Origin: Shinella sp. UYSO24 | Lineage (GTDB): Bacteria > Pseudomonadota > Alphaproteobacteria > Rhizobiales > Rhizobiaceae | NCBI GenBank assembly: GCA_902167985.1 | Contig: CABHNZ010000008.1 | Coordinates: 1 to 64,000 of the forward strand | Length of the DNA stretch: 64,000 nt | Direction: 5' to 3' | Shown here: positions 39,268 to 47,931 of the stretch, piece by piece | How the letters are laid out: every line of letters begins with the position of its first letter | Numbering within the stretch: position 1 is the first letter of the stretch | Translations under genes and position numbers: made by a program | The notes under the pieces: model-generated | Told to the model about the DNA's origin: nothing | Databases searched by the model: none | What the model saw: only the letters and a program-made list of their open reading frames with translations

Positions 39268-39290
39268 GCCCGCCGCATCGATCGGCGGGC
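39268..39290. terminator. GC-rich hairpin between convergent genes
   Basis: Perfect 8-bp stem GCCCGCCG/CGGCGGGC with a 7-base loop, 13 bases from the monooxygenase stop. It has no clear T-run on either strand, so it may be a weak bidirectional terminator. The remainder of 39103-39303 holds no recognised gene. Confidence 0.4.
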
Positions 39291-39303
39291 CGATCAGCGG
39301 CGG

Positions 39304-40397
39304 TTACTCCACGCGCAAGCCTGCCTTCATCAGGATCGGCAGCACCCGGTCGCAGAAATAGGGCAGCTCATACGTGTAATTGACGAAGGAAAGAGCGATG
39401 CCGGAATAGCCTTGTGCGGCGATCTCAATCATCTCTTCTGCAACCTTTTCCGGGGTGCCGATCAAGGGATAGCCGCCTGCCCCGCCCGCAAAGCGCTTAC
39501 GGTAACGGTCATAGCTTGCCGCATCATGCGAATGAGAAAACTCCTTCTTGCCCGCCATATGCGCATCGACAGCCTCCTTGTCGGCAAGCGTGACGGCATA
39601 ACGTTCGTAATAGTCTTCGGCCTCCTCCTGCGTATCGCGGCAGACGACGTGGCAGACCGTATAGGCGCCGACATCGCGCCCGGCGCGATCCGCTCTTGAG
39701 CGGATATCCTCCACATGTCTGCGGCGTCAGCGATCTCGGTGAAAGTGGTGAAGAGATAGTCGCAATTGTGGGCGGCGAACTCTCGACCCGGCTCGCCGAA
39801 GGCGGCGTTCATCGTGACCGGGCGCGGCGCCTGCAGGCTGGCGGGTCGGCTGACCACCTCCTTCAGCTTGTAATAGGTCCCCTCATAGTCAAAGGGTTCA
39901 TCTGAGGCATAGGCGCGCTCCATGATATCCAGCCACTCGCCGGCCTGATCGTATCCCTTTTCGACCAGCGGTACGCCGAACATGCCGAATTCCTTCGGGT
40001 TCCAGCCGCAGACGATGTTGAGCCCGGCCCGCCCGCGAGAAATGTGGTCGACCGTCGCCAGCGACTTGGCGGCGTAGACCGGGTGGACGAGCGGCACATG
40101 CACGGTCATGAACAACGCAATCCGCTCGGTCACAGAGGCGAGGCCGGCAGCCCAGGTGAAGGTCTCGAAGGACCATTCCCGTACGCGGTTCTTGCCGCCG
40201 AAACCCTTCCAGCGCGCAATCGGCAGGAAAAAGTCGAGACCGCCACGATCGGCAATCTGTGCAGCATTGAGATTGTCGTCCCAACGCGCCTGCCAGCGCT
40301 CCGGCACGCCGGTGATCGCCAGCCCCCCGTCAGCGTTGGGCGCAAAGACGCCGAGCTTCAGTCGCGAGGGGCCTTTCAATGGATGCGGCTTGATCAT
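39304..40397 (-). CDS. LLM-class flavin-dependent monooxygenase (one frame break)
   Basis: About 364 residues of the bacterial luciferase/alkanesulfonate monooxygenase fold. FFLPIARWKGFGG, WAAGLASVTERIALFMTVHV and ATVDHISRGRAGLNIVCGWN with EFGMFGV are characteristic of the RutA/SsuD/DszA group. The C-terminal block (CHVVCRDTQEEAEDYYERY, GYPLIGTPEKVAEEMIEIA) joins after a frame break near 39712. It oxidises a substrate with reduced FMN and oxygen; candidates are pyrimidine, sulfonate or N-heterocycle compounds. Its start overlaps the GntR stop by four bases, so the two genes are cotranscribed. A separate flavin reductase is not in the immediate neighbourhood. Confidence 0.8.
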
Positions 40398-41100
40398 GCG
40401 GTTCCCTTTTTCTTGATTTTACGACGGTTTGTCTGTGGCTGTGCGGCGTCATCGATCTGTCGCCGACGCACGGCCAGATAGGCTTCTTCGGCTGCGAACA
40501 TGAAAAGCATCATCCGCTCCTGAACGGCCAGCGGATCGCGGGCAAGGAAGGCCAGATGAATGCGCGACAGCCCATCAATATACTGGCTTGCCAGTGCGGG
40601 GTCTGCGAAAGTGCCGAGCCGCACCGACTGGAAATAGTCGATGAAGCGGGCAATCGTCTCAGCCATATGCGGATTGCGGACGGCGCCCAGCCAGCCGTTG
40701 CGGAAGTCTCTATTGGCCGCCAGCAATGCAGGAATATCACCGAGGGCGAATGCCGCCTGTACCTGCGCCATGGCAGCGATCATCCGTGCCTCGACCTCGT
40801 CCGACATGTCCCGTGCAGCACTGGCCGCCGCGCGCGGCTCCAGTTGCCGGCGCACTTCGAAAAGACCGGAAATATCCTCGAGAGACAGTTCGCGGATGGT
40901 AAAGCCCCGCGTCGTGCCGATGAGATAGCCTCGGAAACCAATCGCAGCAGCGCCTCTCGCGCGGGCATGCGGGAAATGCCATAGCGGGCGGAAATCTCGG
41001 TATCGACGAGTTTCTGCGACGGCATGATGGCGCTCATCTGCAACTGGAGGCGCAGATCGGCATAGACCGTCTCGACAAGGCTGCTGGTCACTTCCGGCAT
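40394..41100 (-). CDS. GntR/FCD-type transcriptional regulator (one frame break)
   Basis: About 235 residues. The N-terminal winged helix is SLVETVYADLRLQLQMSAIM with YGISRMPAREALLRLVSE. After a frame break near 40930 it continues with YLIGTTRGFTIRELSLEDIS and an FCD effector domain (FEVRRQLEPRAAASAARD, LAANRDFRNGWLGAVRN). The typical IRELSLEDI-F-EVR pattern bridges the break, showing that it is one gene. ATG 41100 is used; a GTG at 41112 is possible. It is coupled to the flavin monooxygenase and diverges from the HpcH/HpaI aldolase, so it probably controls both directions. Confidence 0.82.
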
Positions 41101-41291
41101 AGGAACCACCAAAAATTGTATTCAGAAACTCGGCCTGTATATCCCTCATCGGACAAAATCGGCACAAATTGAACGGTTAATCGCTAAAACCGTATACAGA
41201 TTAATTTGATTGCAGGCAAAACAATTTCAGGCTTAAAGTTTATTCAAAGAACGATTGCATGAATAGGGCCCAAGCTGGCCGAGGGGGTATC
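41101..41291 (+). promoter_or_regulatory. divergent promoter region with three TATWCAG boxes
   Basis: 191 AT-rich bases. GTATTCAGA (41118-41126) and GTATACAGA (41192-41200) are near-identical direct repeats, and a minus-strand TATACAG lies at 41135-41141. Such repeated 7-9-mers between a GntR gene and its divergent neighbour are candidate half-sites for that regulator. A ribosome site GAGGGGG precedes the aldolase start at 41292. Confidence 0.4.
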
Positions 41292-42047
41292 ATGAAAGAA
41301 TTCCGGCAAAAGTGCCTCGCCGGCGACAGGGTCATCGGAACCTTTGCAGCGATCCCGCATCCGGTGGCGATCGAGGTTGCGGCAGCAAGCGGGCTGGATT
41401 TCCTCTGCATCGATGCGGAGCATTCCCAGATCGGGCGGGAGCTGATCGAAAATCTCGTGAGAGCCTCAGATGTACACCGGGTTCCCGCCATGGTCCGCGT
41501 GCCCGGCCATGCGCCCGAGTCCATTGCCGGTGTGCTCGATGCCGGTGCGGCGGGGGTCCTCGTGCCGCGCGTGTCGACGGCGTCACAGGCCAGGGCTGCC
41601 GTCATGGCAACGCGCTATCCACCTGTCGGAGAACGCGGGGTCGGCCCCGGCCGGGCTGCAGGTTACGGCTATCGTATTCCCGATTATCTGGCGTCTGCAA
41701 ACGAAAGCATCGTTCTCGCCATCCAGATCGAGACTGCCGAGGGCCTTGCCAATATCGAGGAGATCGTGGCGGTCGAAGGCATTGATGTCATCTTCATCGG
41801 CCCGGGCGATCTGTCGGTCTCGATCGGCGCCATGGGGCCGAAAAATGCCGACAAGCTCGATGCGGCGATCACCGCAATCGCGGATGCGGCGCGAAAGACC
41901 GGCAAGACGGTCGGCATTTTCCGCCCGACAGCCGACGACATAGGCCGATGGTCTAAGGCGGGCATCAGTTTCTACCTGCTGGCATCCGACACGATGTTCC
42001 TCGGCGCAAGCCTTGCGGCAGGTGTCACGGCTGCGCGAAACGCCTGA
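41292..42047 (+). CDS. HpcH/HpaI-family class-II aldolase
   Basis: 251 residues from ATG 41292 (preceded by GAGGGGGTATC). The fold shows IGTFAAIPHPVAIEVAAASG, LDFLCIDAEHSQIG with the catalytic histidine, VRVPGHAPESIAGVLDAGAAG with the substrate arginine, RYPPVGERGVGPGRAAGY, and the metal ligands in IQIETAEGLANIEEI (Glu) and FIGPGDLSVSIG (Asp). It cleaves or forms a 2-oxo-3-deoxy or 4-hydroxy-2-oxo acid using a divalent metal, releasing pyruvate or a related oxo acid. The natural substrate is not evident. The zinc-less quinone reductase gene follows after 27 bases. Confidence 0.85.
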   Translation: MKEFRQKCLAGDRVIGTFAAIPHPVAIEVAAASGLDFLCIDAEHSQIGRELIENLVRASDVHRVPAMVRVPGHAPESIAGVLDAGAAGVLVPRVSTASQARAAVMATRYPPVGERGVGPGRAAGYGYRIPDYLASANESIVLAIQIETAEGLANIEEIVAVEGIDVIFIGPGDLSVSIGAMGPKNADKLDAAITAIADAARKTGKTVGIFRPTADDIGRWSKAGISFYLLASDTMFLGASLAAGVTAARNA

Positions 42048-42074
42048 ACGGCACGATGATCGGGAGAATGGCAG

Positions 42075-43001
42075 ATGAAGGCAATCCAGTATAGCGAGCA
42101 TGGATCGGCAGATGTGATGCAGCTCGTCGACCTGCCCGACCCCCTCGCAGGTCCCGGCCAGATCCTTGTAAAGCTGGAGGCGGCAAGCGTCACCCCGTTT
42201 GACTGGAAGCTGCGCGCAGGCAAGCTTGCAAGCCATTTCACACTACCCATGCCGAGCGTTCCCGGTCGTGATGGCGGCGGCAACGTGATCGCCGTCGGTG
42301 ACGGTGTCACGGGCTTTGCAATCGGCGACCGGGTCGCGGTCATGGCGCGGTTCTTCGCGCAGGGCGGTTATGCTGAAATGATCGCCGTCGATGAGAACAA
42401 CGCCGTCCGCATCCCCGACAATCTGACGGTCATCGAGGCGGTCGCGCTGACGAATGCCGGCCTCAGCGCGTGGATTTCGCTCCAGACGGCGGAGGTTAAG
42501 TCGGGCGAGGCCGTTCTGATCCACTCTGGCGCCGGTGCAGTCGGTGGACTGCTGATCCAGCTCTGCCGGCATCTGGGGGCGTATGTGACCACCACCTGCC
42601 GCTCGACAAACCGGGATTATGCGCTGAGCCTCGGCGCAGATCGCGTGATTGCCTATGACGAAGTGGATTTCAGCACGGTCGTCTCTGATCAGGATGTCGT
42701 GTTCGACCTGATGGGCGGCGCTGTGCATGACGGCTCATACAAGGTGCTGAAGCCCGGCGGCAGGCTGGTGTGGCTCGTCGCCGACCCAATTGTCGATCGC
42801 GGCCTGGAATTCGGTGTGAGCGTCACACGCGCAATGGTGACGGATGACCGGGCAGCGCTGCAATCGATCCTTGACCTCGCAGCGGCCGGGATCGTGAAGG
42901 CGCAGGTCGCGCGCAGCATGCCGCTTGCCGACGCGCCTGAAGCCCATCGTTTGATGGAATCCGGCGCCATTTCCCGCGGGCGCATCATCCTGACGATGTA
43001 G
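42075..43001 (+). CDS. zinc-independent quinone oxidoreductase/alkene reductase (MDR family)
   Basis: 308-residue medium-chain dehydrogenase of the QOR type: ASVTPFDWKLRAGKL, PSVPGRDGGGNVIAVGDGVTGFAIGDRVA (split by a loop), and the NADPH motif SGAGAVGGLLIQLCRHLGAY near 155. It lacks the structural-zinc cysteine cluster of alcohol dehydrogenases. It reduces quinones or activated double bonds with NADPH. It is probably transcribed together with the aldolase. Its stop is 13 bases from the convergent racemase-like gene. Confidence 0.85.
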   Translation: MKAIQYSEHGSADVMQLVDLPDPLAGPGQILVKLEAASVTPFDWKLRAGKLASHFTLPMPSVPGRDGGGNVIAVGDGVTGFAIGDRVAVMARFFAQGGYAEMIAVDENNAVRIPDNLTVIEAVALTNAGLSAWISLQTAEVKSGEAVLIHSGAGAVGGLLIQLCRHLGAYVTTTCRSTNRDYALSLGADRVIAYDEVDFSTVVSDQDVVFDLMGGAVHDGSYKVLKPGGRLVWLVADPIVDRGLEFGVSVTRAMVTDDRAALQSILDLAAAGIVKAQVARSMPLADAPEAHRLMESGAISRGRIILTM

Positions 43002-43014
43002 GCGGGTTTCGATA

Positions 43015-43818
43015 TCAATCGCGGCGGGGCAAGCCTGTGCCGCGACCATTGGCAACGAAACTGCGAAAGTCCTCTATGGCGTGCTCGTTGGCCAGCGAGC
43101 AGAAGGGCCCGCGGCTGACCTCGATACCGTTCAGCTTATGCAGCCGGACATCCATCTCGGCACTTTTCAGCGCCACCGCGGCCGTGTTGACGACCGGCGC
43201 ATGCAGCACCTTGAAGCCGAATTCTCCGCCGACAAGAAGCCCCGGCAGGACACCGGCCGGGACGATGACATCCGCACCGTCGCGCACCAGCGGTTCGGCG
43301 CAGGCGGAAAAGTCATTGAGCATCCGCTGCCTGGCATCATCATCACCGGCAAATGCCGCGCTGAAATCGGATGGCTCGCAATTCATGCCCACGACATGCC
43401 GCACGCGGTTGCCGAGACCATAAAGGTCGGCCTGCTCATAATGCCAGACCTGAAACACGTCATCCAGCGTCACCAGTGCTATGCGGCGGCCGAGCCTTGC
43501 CGCGTAGTGCATGCAGACCTCACCGGCCCCGACCACCGGAATGCTGACCGCCGATTTCAGTTCGTAAAGACCGGGATCCTGAAAATGTCCGATGACGATC
43601 GCGTCATAGCCACGACTGGCTGCCTCCAGCCCGTTGTCGATGGCAATCGCCGCGCAGCGAAATTCGGCGAGCCGCCCAAAGTGCCGGTCAGGCGGACTGA
43701 TGCCGAAAACCTCCACCGACGTGCCCGGCTCGGCAATACCGTTGAGATAGGTGGAGAGCCGGGCCAGATAGGGGGCACTTGCTGTCGCATCGATGAAGCT
43801 CTGCCAGAAAATTCGCAT
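43015..43818 (-). CDS. Asp/Glu/hydantoin racemase-fold protein lacking both catalytic cysteines
   Basis: 267 residues with the family layout: MRIFWQSFIDA start, AIVIGHFQDPGLYELKSAVS, PVVGAGEVCMHYAARLG and VIVPAGVLPGLLVGGEFG. In hydantoin/Asp-Glu racemases the two acid-base cysteines sit at the equivalents of GHFQDPG (normally CF-DPG) and VPAGVLP (normally LGCAGM). Here these are His and Ala, so a standard two-base racemisation is unlikely. A hydrolase, decarboxylase or non-canonical isomerase role is possible. It lies 53 bases after the cyclase gene and is probably the last gene of the operon starting with Ohr at 47497. Confidence 0.75.
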   Translation of the reverse strand: MRIFWQSFIDATASAPYLARLSTYLNGIAEPGTSVEVFGISPPDRHFGRLAEFRCAAIAIDNGLEAASRGYDAIVIGHFQDPGLYELKSAVSIPVVGAGEVCMHYAARLGRRIALVTLDDVFQVWHYEQADLYGLGNRVRHVVGMNCEPSDFSAAFAGDDDARQRMLNDFSACAEPLVRDGADVIVPAGVLPGLLVGGEFGFKVLHAPVVNTAAVALKSAEMDVRLHKLNGIEVSRGPFCSLANEHAIEDFRSFVANGRGTGLPRRD

Positions 43819-43871
43819 GCTCGCCTCTTTCGCTCGGATATCCTCTCACTGTGCGGATGTCTTTGCCTGCC

Positions 43872-44657
43872 TCAGCCGGGTTTCACCGCCTCAGTCAGCG
43901 CAAGAACCCGCAGCGGGCTGCCGGAGCCACCTTCGATCTTGAGGGGCGCGGACACGATGATCGCACCGGTCGCAGGAAGCTGATCGAGATTGGTCAGGCA
44001 CTGAAGGCCATAGCGCCCTGCGCCATGAAGGTAATGATGGGCAGGATAGGGAGGCGAAAAATGCCCCGCCTGCCCTGCATCGGTGCCGATCGTCTCCGTT
44101 CCAAAGCCCAGAATGCCGCGTTCCTCGACGAGAAAGCGCATGACGGATGCATCAGGCCCCGGCGTATGGGCGCCGTCTTCCTTGAGATTGGCATAGGCAG
44201 CCGCCTTCCGCTTCGACCAGTCGGTGCGCAGAAGAACCCAGCAGGCGGGCGGGATCTTTCCATGCTCTGCCTCCCAGGCCTCCACATCGGCAATGGTCAG
44301 CAGGAAATCATCGTCCCTTGCTGCTTGCGGAGCGCAGTCGATGACGCAGGCTGGCGCGATCATGTCGGCCGGCGGCAGGGTATCAACGGTGTTGAGAGGA
44401 AGATCACGCCCGGTGAACCAATGGATCGGCGCGTCGAAATGCGTGCCCGTATGTTCGCCGAAGGACAGATTGTTCCAGTACCAGGCAGGCCCCGCCCCAT
44501 CGTAACGCGAGATGCGCTCCATCCGGAACGGTGCGGACTGGCCCAGTTCCGGCGGCATGACGATGACGGGGAAATCTGGGGAAAGCGTGTGCGTGAGGTC
44601 GATCACGCGGATCTGGCCGGCGGCGATGGCTAAGGCGAAGTCGCTGAGGGCAGTCAT
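43872..44657 (-). CDS. cyclase-family metal hydrolase, isatin hydrolase/kynurenine formamidase type (paralogue 1)
   Basis: 261 residues with the metal motif GEHTGTHFDAPIHW near residue 70 (HxGTHxDxPxH), VIDLTHTLSPDFPV near the start, and DWSKR, GTDAGQAG and LHGAGRYGLQCLTNLDQLPA towards the end. Bacterial kynurenine formamidases of this family are about 210 residues; at about 260 this is nearer isatin hydrolase, which opens isatin to isatinate. The start overlaps the end of the DUF35-SDR gene as ATGA. It shares most motifs with the second copy at 55079-55864. Isatin or another cyclic amide/N-formyl compound is the likely substrate. Confidence 0.8.
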   Translation of the reverse strand: MTALSDFALAIAAGQIRVIDLTHTLSPDFPVIVMPPELGQSAPFRMERISRYDGAGPAWYWNNLSFGEHTGTHFDAPIHWFTGRDLPLNTVDTLPPADMIAPACVIDCAPQAARDDDFLLTIADVEAWEAEHGKIPPACWVLLRTDWSKRKAAAYANLKEDGAHTPGPDASVMRFLVEERGILGFGTETIGTDAGQAGHFSPPYPAHHYLHGAGRYGLQCLTNLDQLPATGAIIVSAPLKIEGGSGSPLRVLALTEAVKPG

Positions 44658-45897
44658 TGGCCATTCTCCCGTTCGACAGCTTTCGGGTTGTCGAGCATCC
44701 GGGCCAGCATGTCCTTTGCCACATCCCCGATATAAATGTCCTCAAGACCGCGCTTCAATCCGTCGATCACCGCATCCGCAACGGCTTTTGGCGGGACTTT
44801 CGGCGGCGGAACAGTCTGGAACCACTCGGTGTCCAGCGGGCCCGAAAATGCATTGATCACGCGCACGCCGCCTGCCCGCAACTCGCTGCGCAACCATTGC
44901 GCCAGAGACAGGCATGCCGCATGTGCGGCCGACTGTACGCCGAATTGTGGGACGCTCGCCAAGGCATGGATGGAGAGAAGATTGACCCATGCCACGGCGC
45001 CCGTCGCACCATCGGCGCCGCGCGATCGCATGACCGGACCGAAGGCGCTGGAAAGACGCAGGAGGCCCATGACCGTCAGGTCCATAGCCTCGCGCGCCGT
45101 GTTGGCCGCCGCCGCATCGAAGATGTGGGCCGGCCGCACATGATCAGCGGTATTGACGAGGATTTCCACCTTCGCCCCGATATCACGGGCAAGATCCTGT
45201 ACGGAGCGTTCGCTTGTCAGATCGAGATCGACCAGTTCGACACCATCGATCTTCTGCAGGGCGACCTGCTCGGGAAAGGGCTTCCAGCGGTCGGAGATAC
45301 CGACGAACACCCTTGCCGCCCCCGCTTTCATCAAAGCCTGCACGAGCGGCAGCGCCACCGGACTGCGACCGTCCGTGATCAACACGCGCCGATATTTCGG
45401 ATCGCAGGTCAGTTCACGCCACTGGGGATCGTCTGACATGTTCGGCACCTCCTCCATGGGGTGAGCAAAGAATACCGCCTGTCCGGCGCGGTCGAGCTGG
45501 AGCGACAGGGAGAGACGACACCCGTTTGCGCCGCAGGCGCCGTGCAGATGCGCAACGACTGTCGGGCCGCAATCGAGCTGCACCAGCCCCGTGCGCCAGG
45601 GCATGCGCTCCCGGTAATAGGGGTCGCTGGTGACGTCGACAGAGGTCTGCGTCAAAAGCATGCCACCGTTTGGCGCGGGCTTGAACGGCAGATCGTTCGA
45701 AAGGCATTCCGGGCAGGCATCACGGGCCGGATAGGTATAGTGGCCACATTCGCCACAGCATTGCACCATGAAGTGGCCGACCGCAGCCGCGAGCGTGTAG
45801 CCGTGGGATTTGCGACTGCGGGCCGCGGGTGGAAGAAGTGGCTGGCGGGTTCGCTGCAGCGGGTTTTCCGTTTCGGCCGTTCCAGAGGTTCGGTCAT
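44654..45897 (-). CDS. DUF35 zinc-ribbon/OB-fold protein fused to a catalytically degenerate SDR (one frame break)
   Basis: About 414 residues. After an N-terminal tail (break near 45840; ATG 45897 overlaps the thiolase stop), residues about 55-170 form a DUF35 unit. Its rubredoxin-like zinc ribbon is CGECGHYTYPARDACPEC and an OB-fold follows with WRTGLVQLDCGPTVVAHLHG. The rest is SDR-like (YRRVLITDGRSPVALPLVQA, EILVNTADHVRPA, VAWVNLLSIHALAS). The glycine-rich loop is poor, and Gln and His stand where the catalytic Tyr and Lys of SDRs belong. DUF35 proteins are obligate partners of thiolase-fold enzymes acting on acyl-CoA, and the next gene upstream is one. The SDR half may be structural. Confidence 0.8.
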
Positions 45898-47072
45898 CAG
45901 GCCCTCGCGAGGATGGCGGCCGCCGAGGCAAGACCGCGATCGTAATTGATCATGCCGAAACCGGAGACGAGGCCAAGCTTCGCGTCCGCGACCTGCGTGC
46001 CGCCCGCACTGCCGAGCAATTGGCGCATCGCCTCCGTAATGCCAAGATGGCCGCCGGCCGCCCCGGCCTGCCCGACCGAAAGCTGCCCGCCGGATGTGTT
46101 ATGCGGAAAGCTTCCATCGACGGTGAACGTATGCTGGCGCACGAAGTCCGGTCCCTCGCCCTTGCCGCAAAAGCCGAGATCCTCGAATTGCATCATCGAG
46201 ATCACCGCGTAGTCGTCATAGGTCTGGACGAAATCCATTGCGCCGGGCGTTGTGCCCGCCATGCCATAGAGTTCGTCGCAATCGACGACCCAGCCACCCC
46301 GCACCTGCACCGGATCCTCGGCAAAGGCATTGTGACGCTCGATCGTCGAGAGGAGGCGGACGAAAGAAAGGCCAAGGGCCTTTGCCGTCTCTTCGCGCAT
46401 GACAAGGAAAGCCTCGGCGCCAGCGCAGGGCATGACACAGTCGAACAGATGGAACGGCTCCGCAATCGGCCGCGCCGTCATATATTGCTCAAGCGTCAGC
46501 GGCTTCTTCATCAGGGCATTCGGGTTCTTCAGGGCATTGTCGCGCTGGGCCACACAGAGCTTGCCGAAATCCTCACGCCTGGCGCCGAATGTCTCCATGT
46601 AGTTGCGGGCGATCATGGCGAAACTGCCATTGGCCCCACCTGCGCCATAGGGATAGACGGCATCCTGCGAAAACCGGGAGAAGCCGGCCAGCAGATGGCG
46701 AAAACTGTCGACCCGATTGGTATCGGCCGCCACGCAGGCAACAATGTCGGCATCTCCGGCCTGTACCGCGCGCGCCGCCCGCCGCATCGAAACAATGCCG
46801 GAAGCCCCGCCCATAGGTACGTGATCGATATGGCGTGGGGACAGGCCGAAATGCTGCGTCAGCGCAATTGCCGTATCCGGCCCCATGGTGAAGCTTGCCG
46901 CCGAAAGCCCGTCGAACTGCTTGTGGCTGATGCCGGCGCCCTTGGCCAGCTCCCTCAGTGCCCGCCCCATCCACCACTGGGAGGCCTCGATCGAGAAGCG
47001 TTCATAGGAAACCGTCACCGGCACCGCCAGAACGACATTCTCATAGGGTTGCCGCTTGGTGGAGGAAGCCAT
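45897..47072 (-). CDS. thiolase-fold (SCP2-type) acyl-CoA lyase lacking the nucleophilic cysteine
   Basis: 391-residue thiolase-superfamily protein. The helix that starts with the nucleophile Cys in thiolases (C-x-S-G) reads HVPMGGASGIVSMRRAARAV, so Gly replaces Cys. The usual GHP histidine region reads SVGQAGAAGGH. Cys-less thiolase-fold proteins paired with DUF35 partners include the steroid side-chain aldolase Ltp2 with ChsH2, which performs a retro-aldol cleavage of a tertiary 3-hydroxyacyl-CoA. I therefore predict a CoA-dependent retro-aldolase rather than a thiolase. It is coupled by ATGA overlaps to Ohr before it and to the DUF35-SDR fusion after it. Confidence 0.8.
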   Translation of the reverse strand: MASSTKRQPYENVVLAVPVTVSYERFSIEASQWWMGRALRELAKGAGISHKQFDGLSAASFTMGPDTAIALTQHFGLSPRHIDHVPMGGASGIVSMRRAARAVQAGDADIVACVAADTNRVDSFRHLLAGFSRFSQDAVYPYGAGGANGSFAMIARNYMETFGARREDFGKLCVAQRDNALKNPNALMKKPLTLEQYMTARPIAEPFHLFDCVMPCAGAEAFLVMREETAKALGLSFVRLLSTIERHNAFAEDPVQVRGGWVVDCDELYGMAGTTPGAMDFVQTYDDYAVISMMQFEDLGFCGKGEGPDFVRQHTFTVDGSFPHNTSGGQLSVGQAGAAGGHLGITEAMRQLLGSAGGTQVADAKLGLVSGFGMINYDRGLASAAAILARA

Positions 47073-47497
47073 CAGGCGACCGTCAGCTTCACATCGACAT
47101 TGCCGCGGGTCGCATTCGAATAGGGGCAGCGCTCATGAGCGCCGGCGACGATCTCTTCGGCGACGGAACGCTCAATGCCGGGAAGCGTGGCGACCAGCTC
47201 GACCGCCAGCGCATAGCCGACCGGTACCGGGCCTATTCCGACCTTGGCAGAAATCGATGTATCCTCCGAAAGTGCAATCTTGCTGGTGCGCGCCACGAGC
47301 TTTACCGCACCCAGAAAGCAGGCGGCATAACCGGCAGCAAAGAGCTGCTCCGGGTTTGTGCCCTCGCCGCCCGGCCCACCGAGCCCCTTGGGGACCGAGA
47401 GCTTTACGGCAAAGCTGCCATCGGCGCTTTCCGCGGTCCCTTCGCGTCCACCCTGCGCCACAACTGTCGTCTCGTAGAGGATCTTTTCCGGGGTCAT
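47072..47497 (-). CDS. Ohr/OsmC-family peroxiredoxin-like protein
   Basis: 141 residues of Ohr type: start KILYETTVVAQGGREGTA, FAVKLSVPKGLGG, GTNPEQLFAAGYAACFLGAV with the peroxidatic Cys, and AHERCPYSNATRGNVDV with the resolving Cys. It reduces organic hydroperoxides using lipoyl or thiol donors. ATG 47497 has GGAG seven bases before it; ATG 47509 is possible. It heads the operon Ohr-thiolase-DUF35/SDR-cyclase-racemase, which may protect against by-products of oxygenase chemistry. A MarR-type control (as for ohr/ohrR) would fit but the nearest MarR genes are 7 kb away. Confidence 0.88.
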   Translation of the reverse strand: MTPEKILYETTVVAQGGREGTAESADGSFAVKLSVPKGLGGPGGEGTNPEQLFAAGYAACFLGAVKLVARTSKIALSEDTSISAKVGIGPVPVGYALAVELVATLPGIERSVAEEIVAGAHERCPYSNATRGNVDVKLTVA

Positions 47498-47587
47498 GCA
47501 GGGCTCCATTCGAATAATTCGGTGGCGTCACAATCAATGCTGATCTCAGTCAGGACCGCAAGCGATGCCTTGCGCTCGCAGCAGAAA

Positions 47588-47603
47588 GTTGAAGCATAAA
47601 ATA
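47588..47603 (+). promoter_or_regulatory. GTTTAARYYTAWAATA element, copy 3
   Basis: GTTGAAGCATAAAATA. It sits in the 434-base divergent region 47498-47931, between the Ohr/thiolase operon and the peptide-type ABC transporter, 91 bases upstream of the Ohr start. The rest of this region has an AT-rich part at about 47739-47771 that could hold the transporter promoter. No gene was recognised there. Confidence 0.45.
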
Positions 47604-47931
47604 AATGCGGATGCGGTCAACGACTTTCTCGCCGGCCCTCGGTCACTCCGCACATCGCTGGCAAACGACGTCATGACCGGACCTTTTGGAAAAGCGTGAT
47701 CCCTGCCGGTTTCCGGCGTTTTTGAGAACTGAACATCCAAGAAATTTTAGACTTGAAGTAATTTTTGCTCGCTCTACCATCACCCTGATTGTTGAGGGGA
47801 CCGCCGCACAGAACGGCAGAAGACCACCGATAAAATCCCCTGGCAGACACGCAGGCATTCGCATTCCAGAAGAACCGCCGCAGATCCCAAGGCCGCCAAG
47901 AGCCCAGGATCAAGAACCAGAGGGACCGCCA

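Noticed and set aside
45897..47072. Calling the protein an ordinary acetyl-CoA acetyltransferase
   Set aside because: The nucleophilic Cys position is Gly and the gene is paired with a DUF35 protein, so thiolysis by the classical mechanism is not expected.
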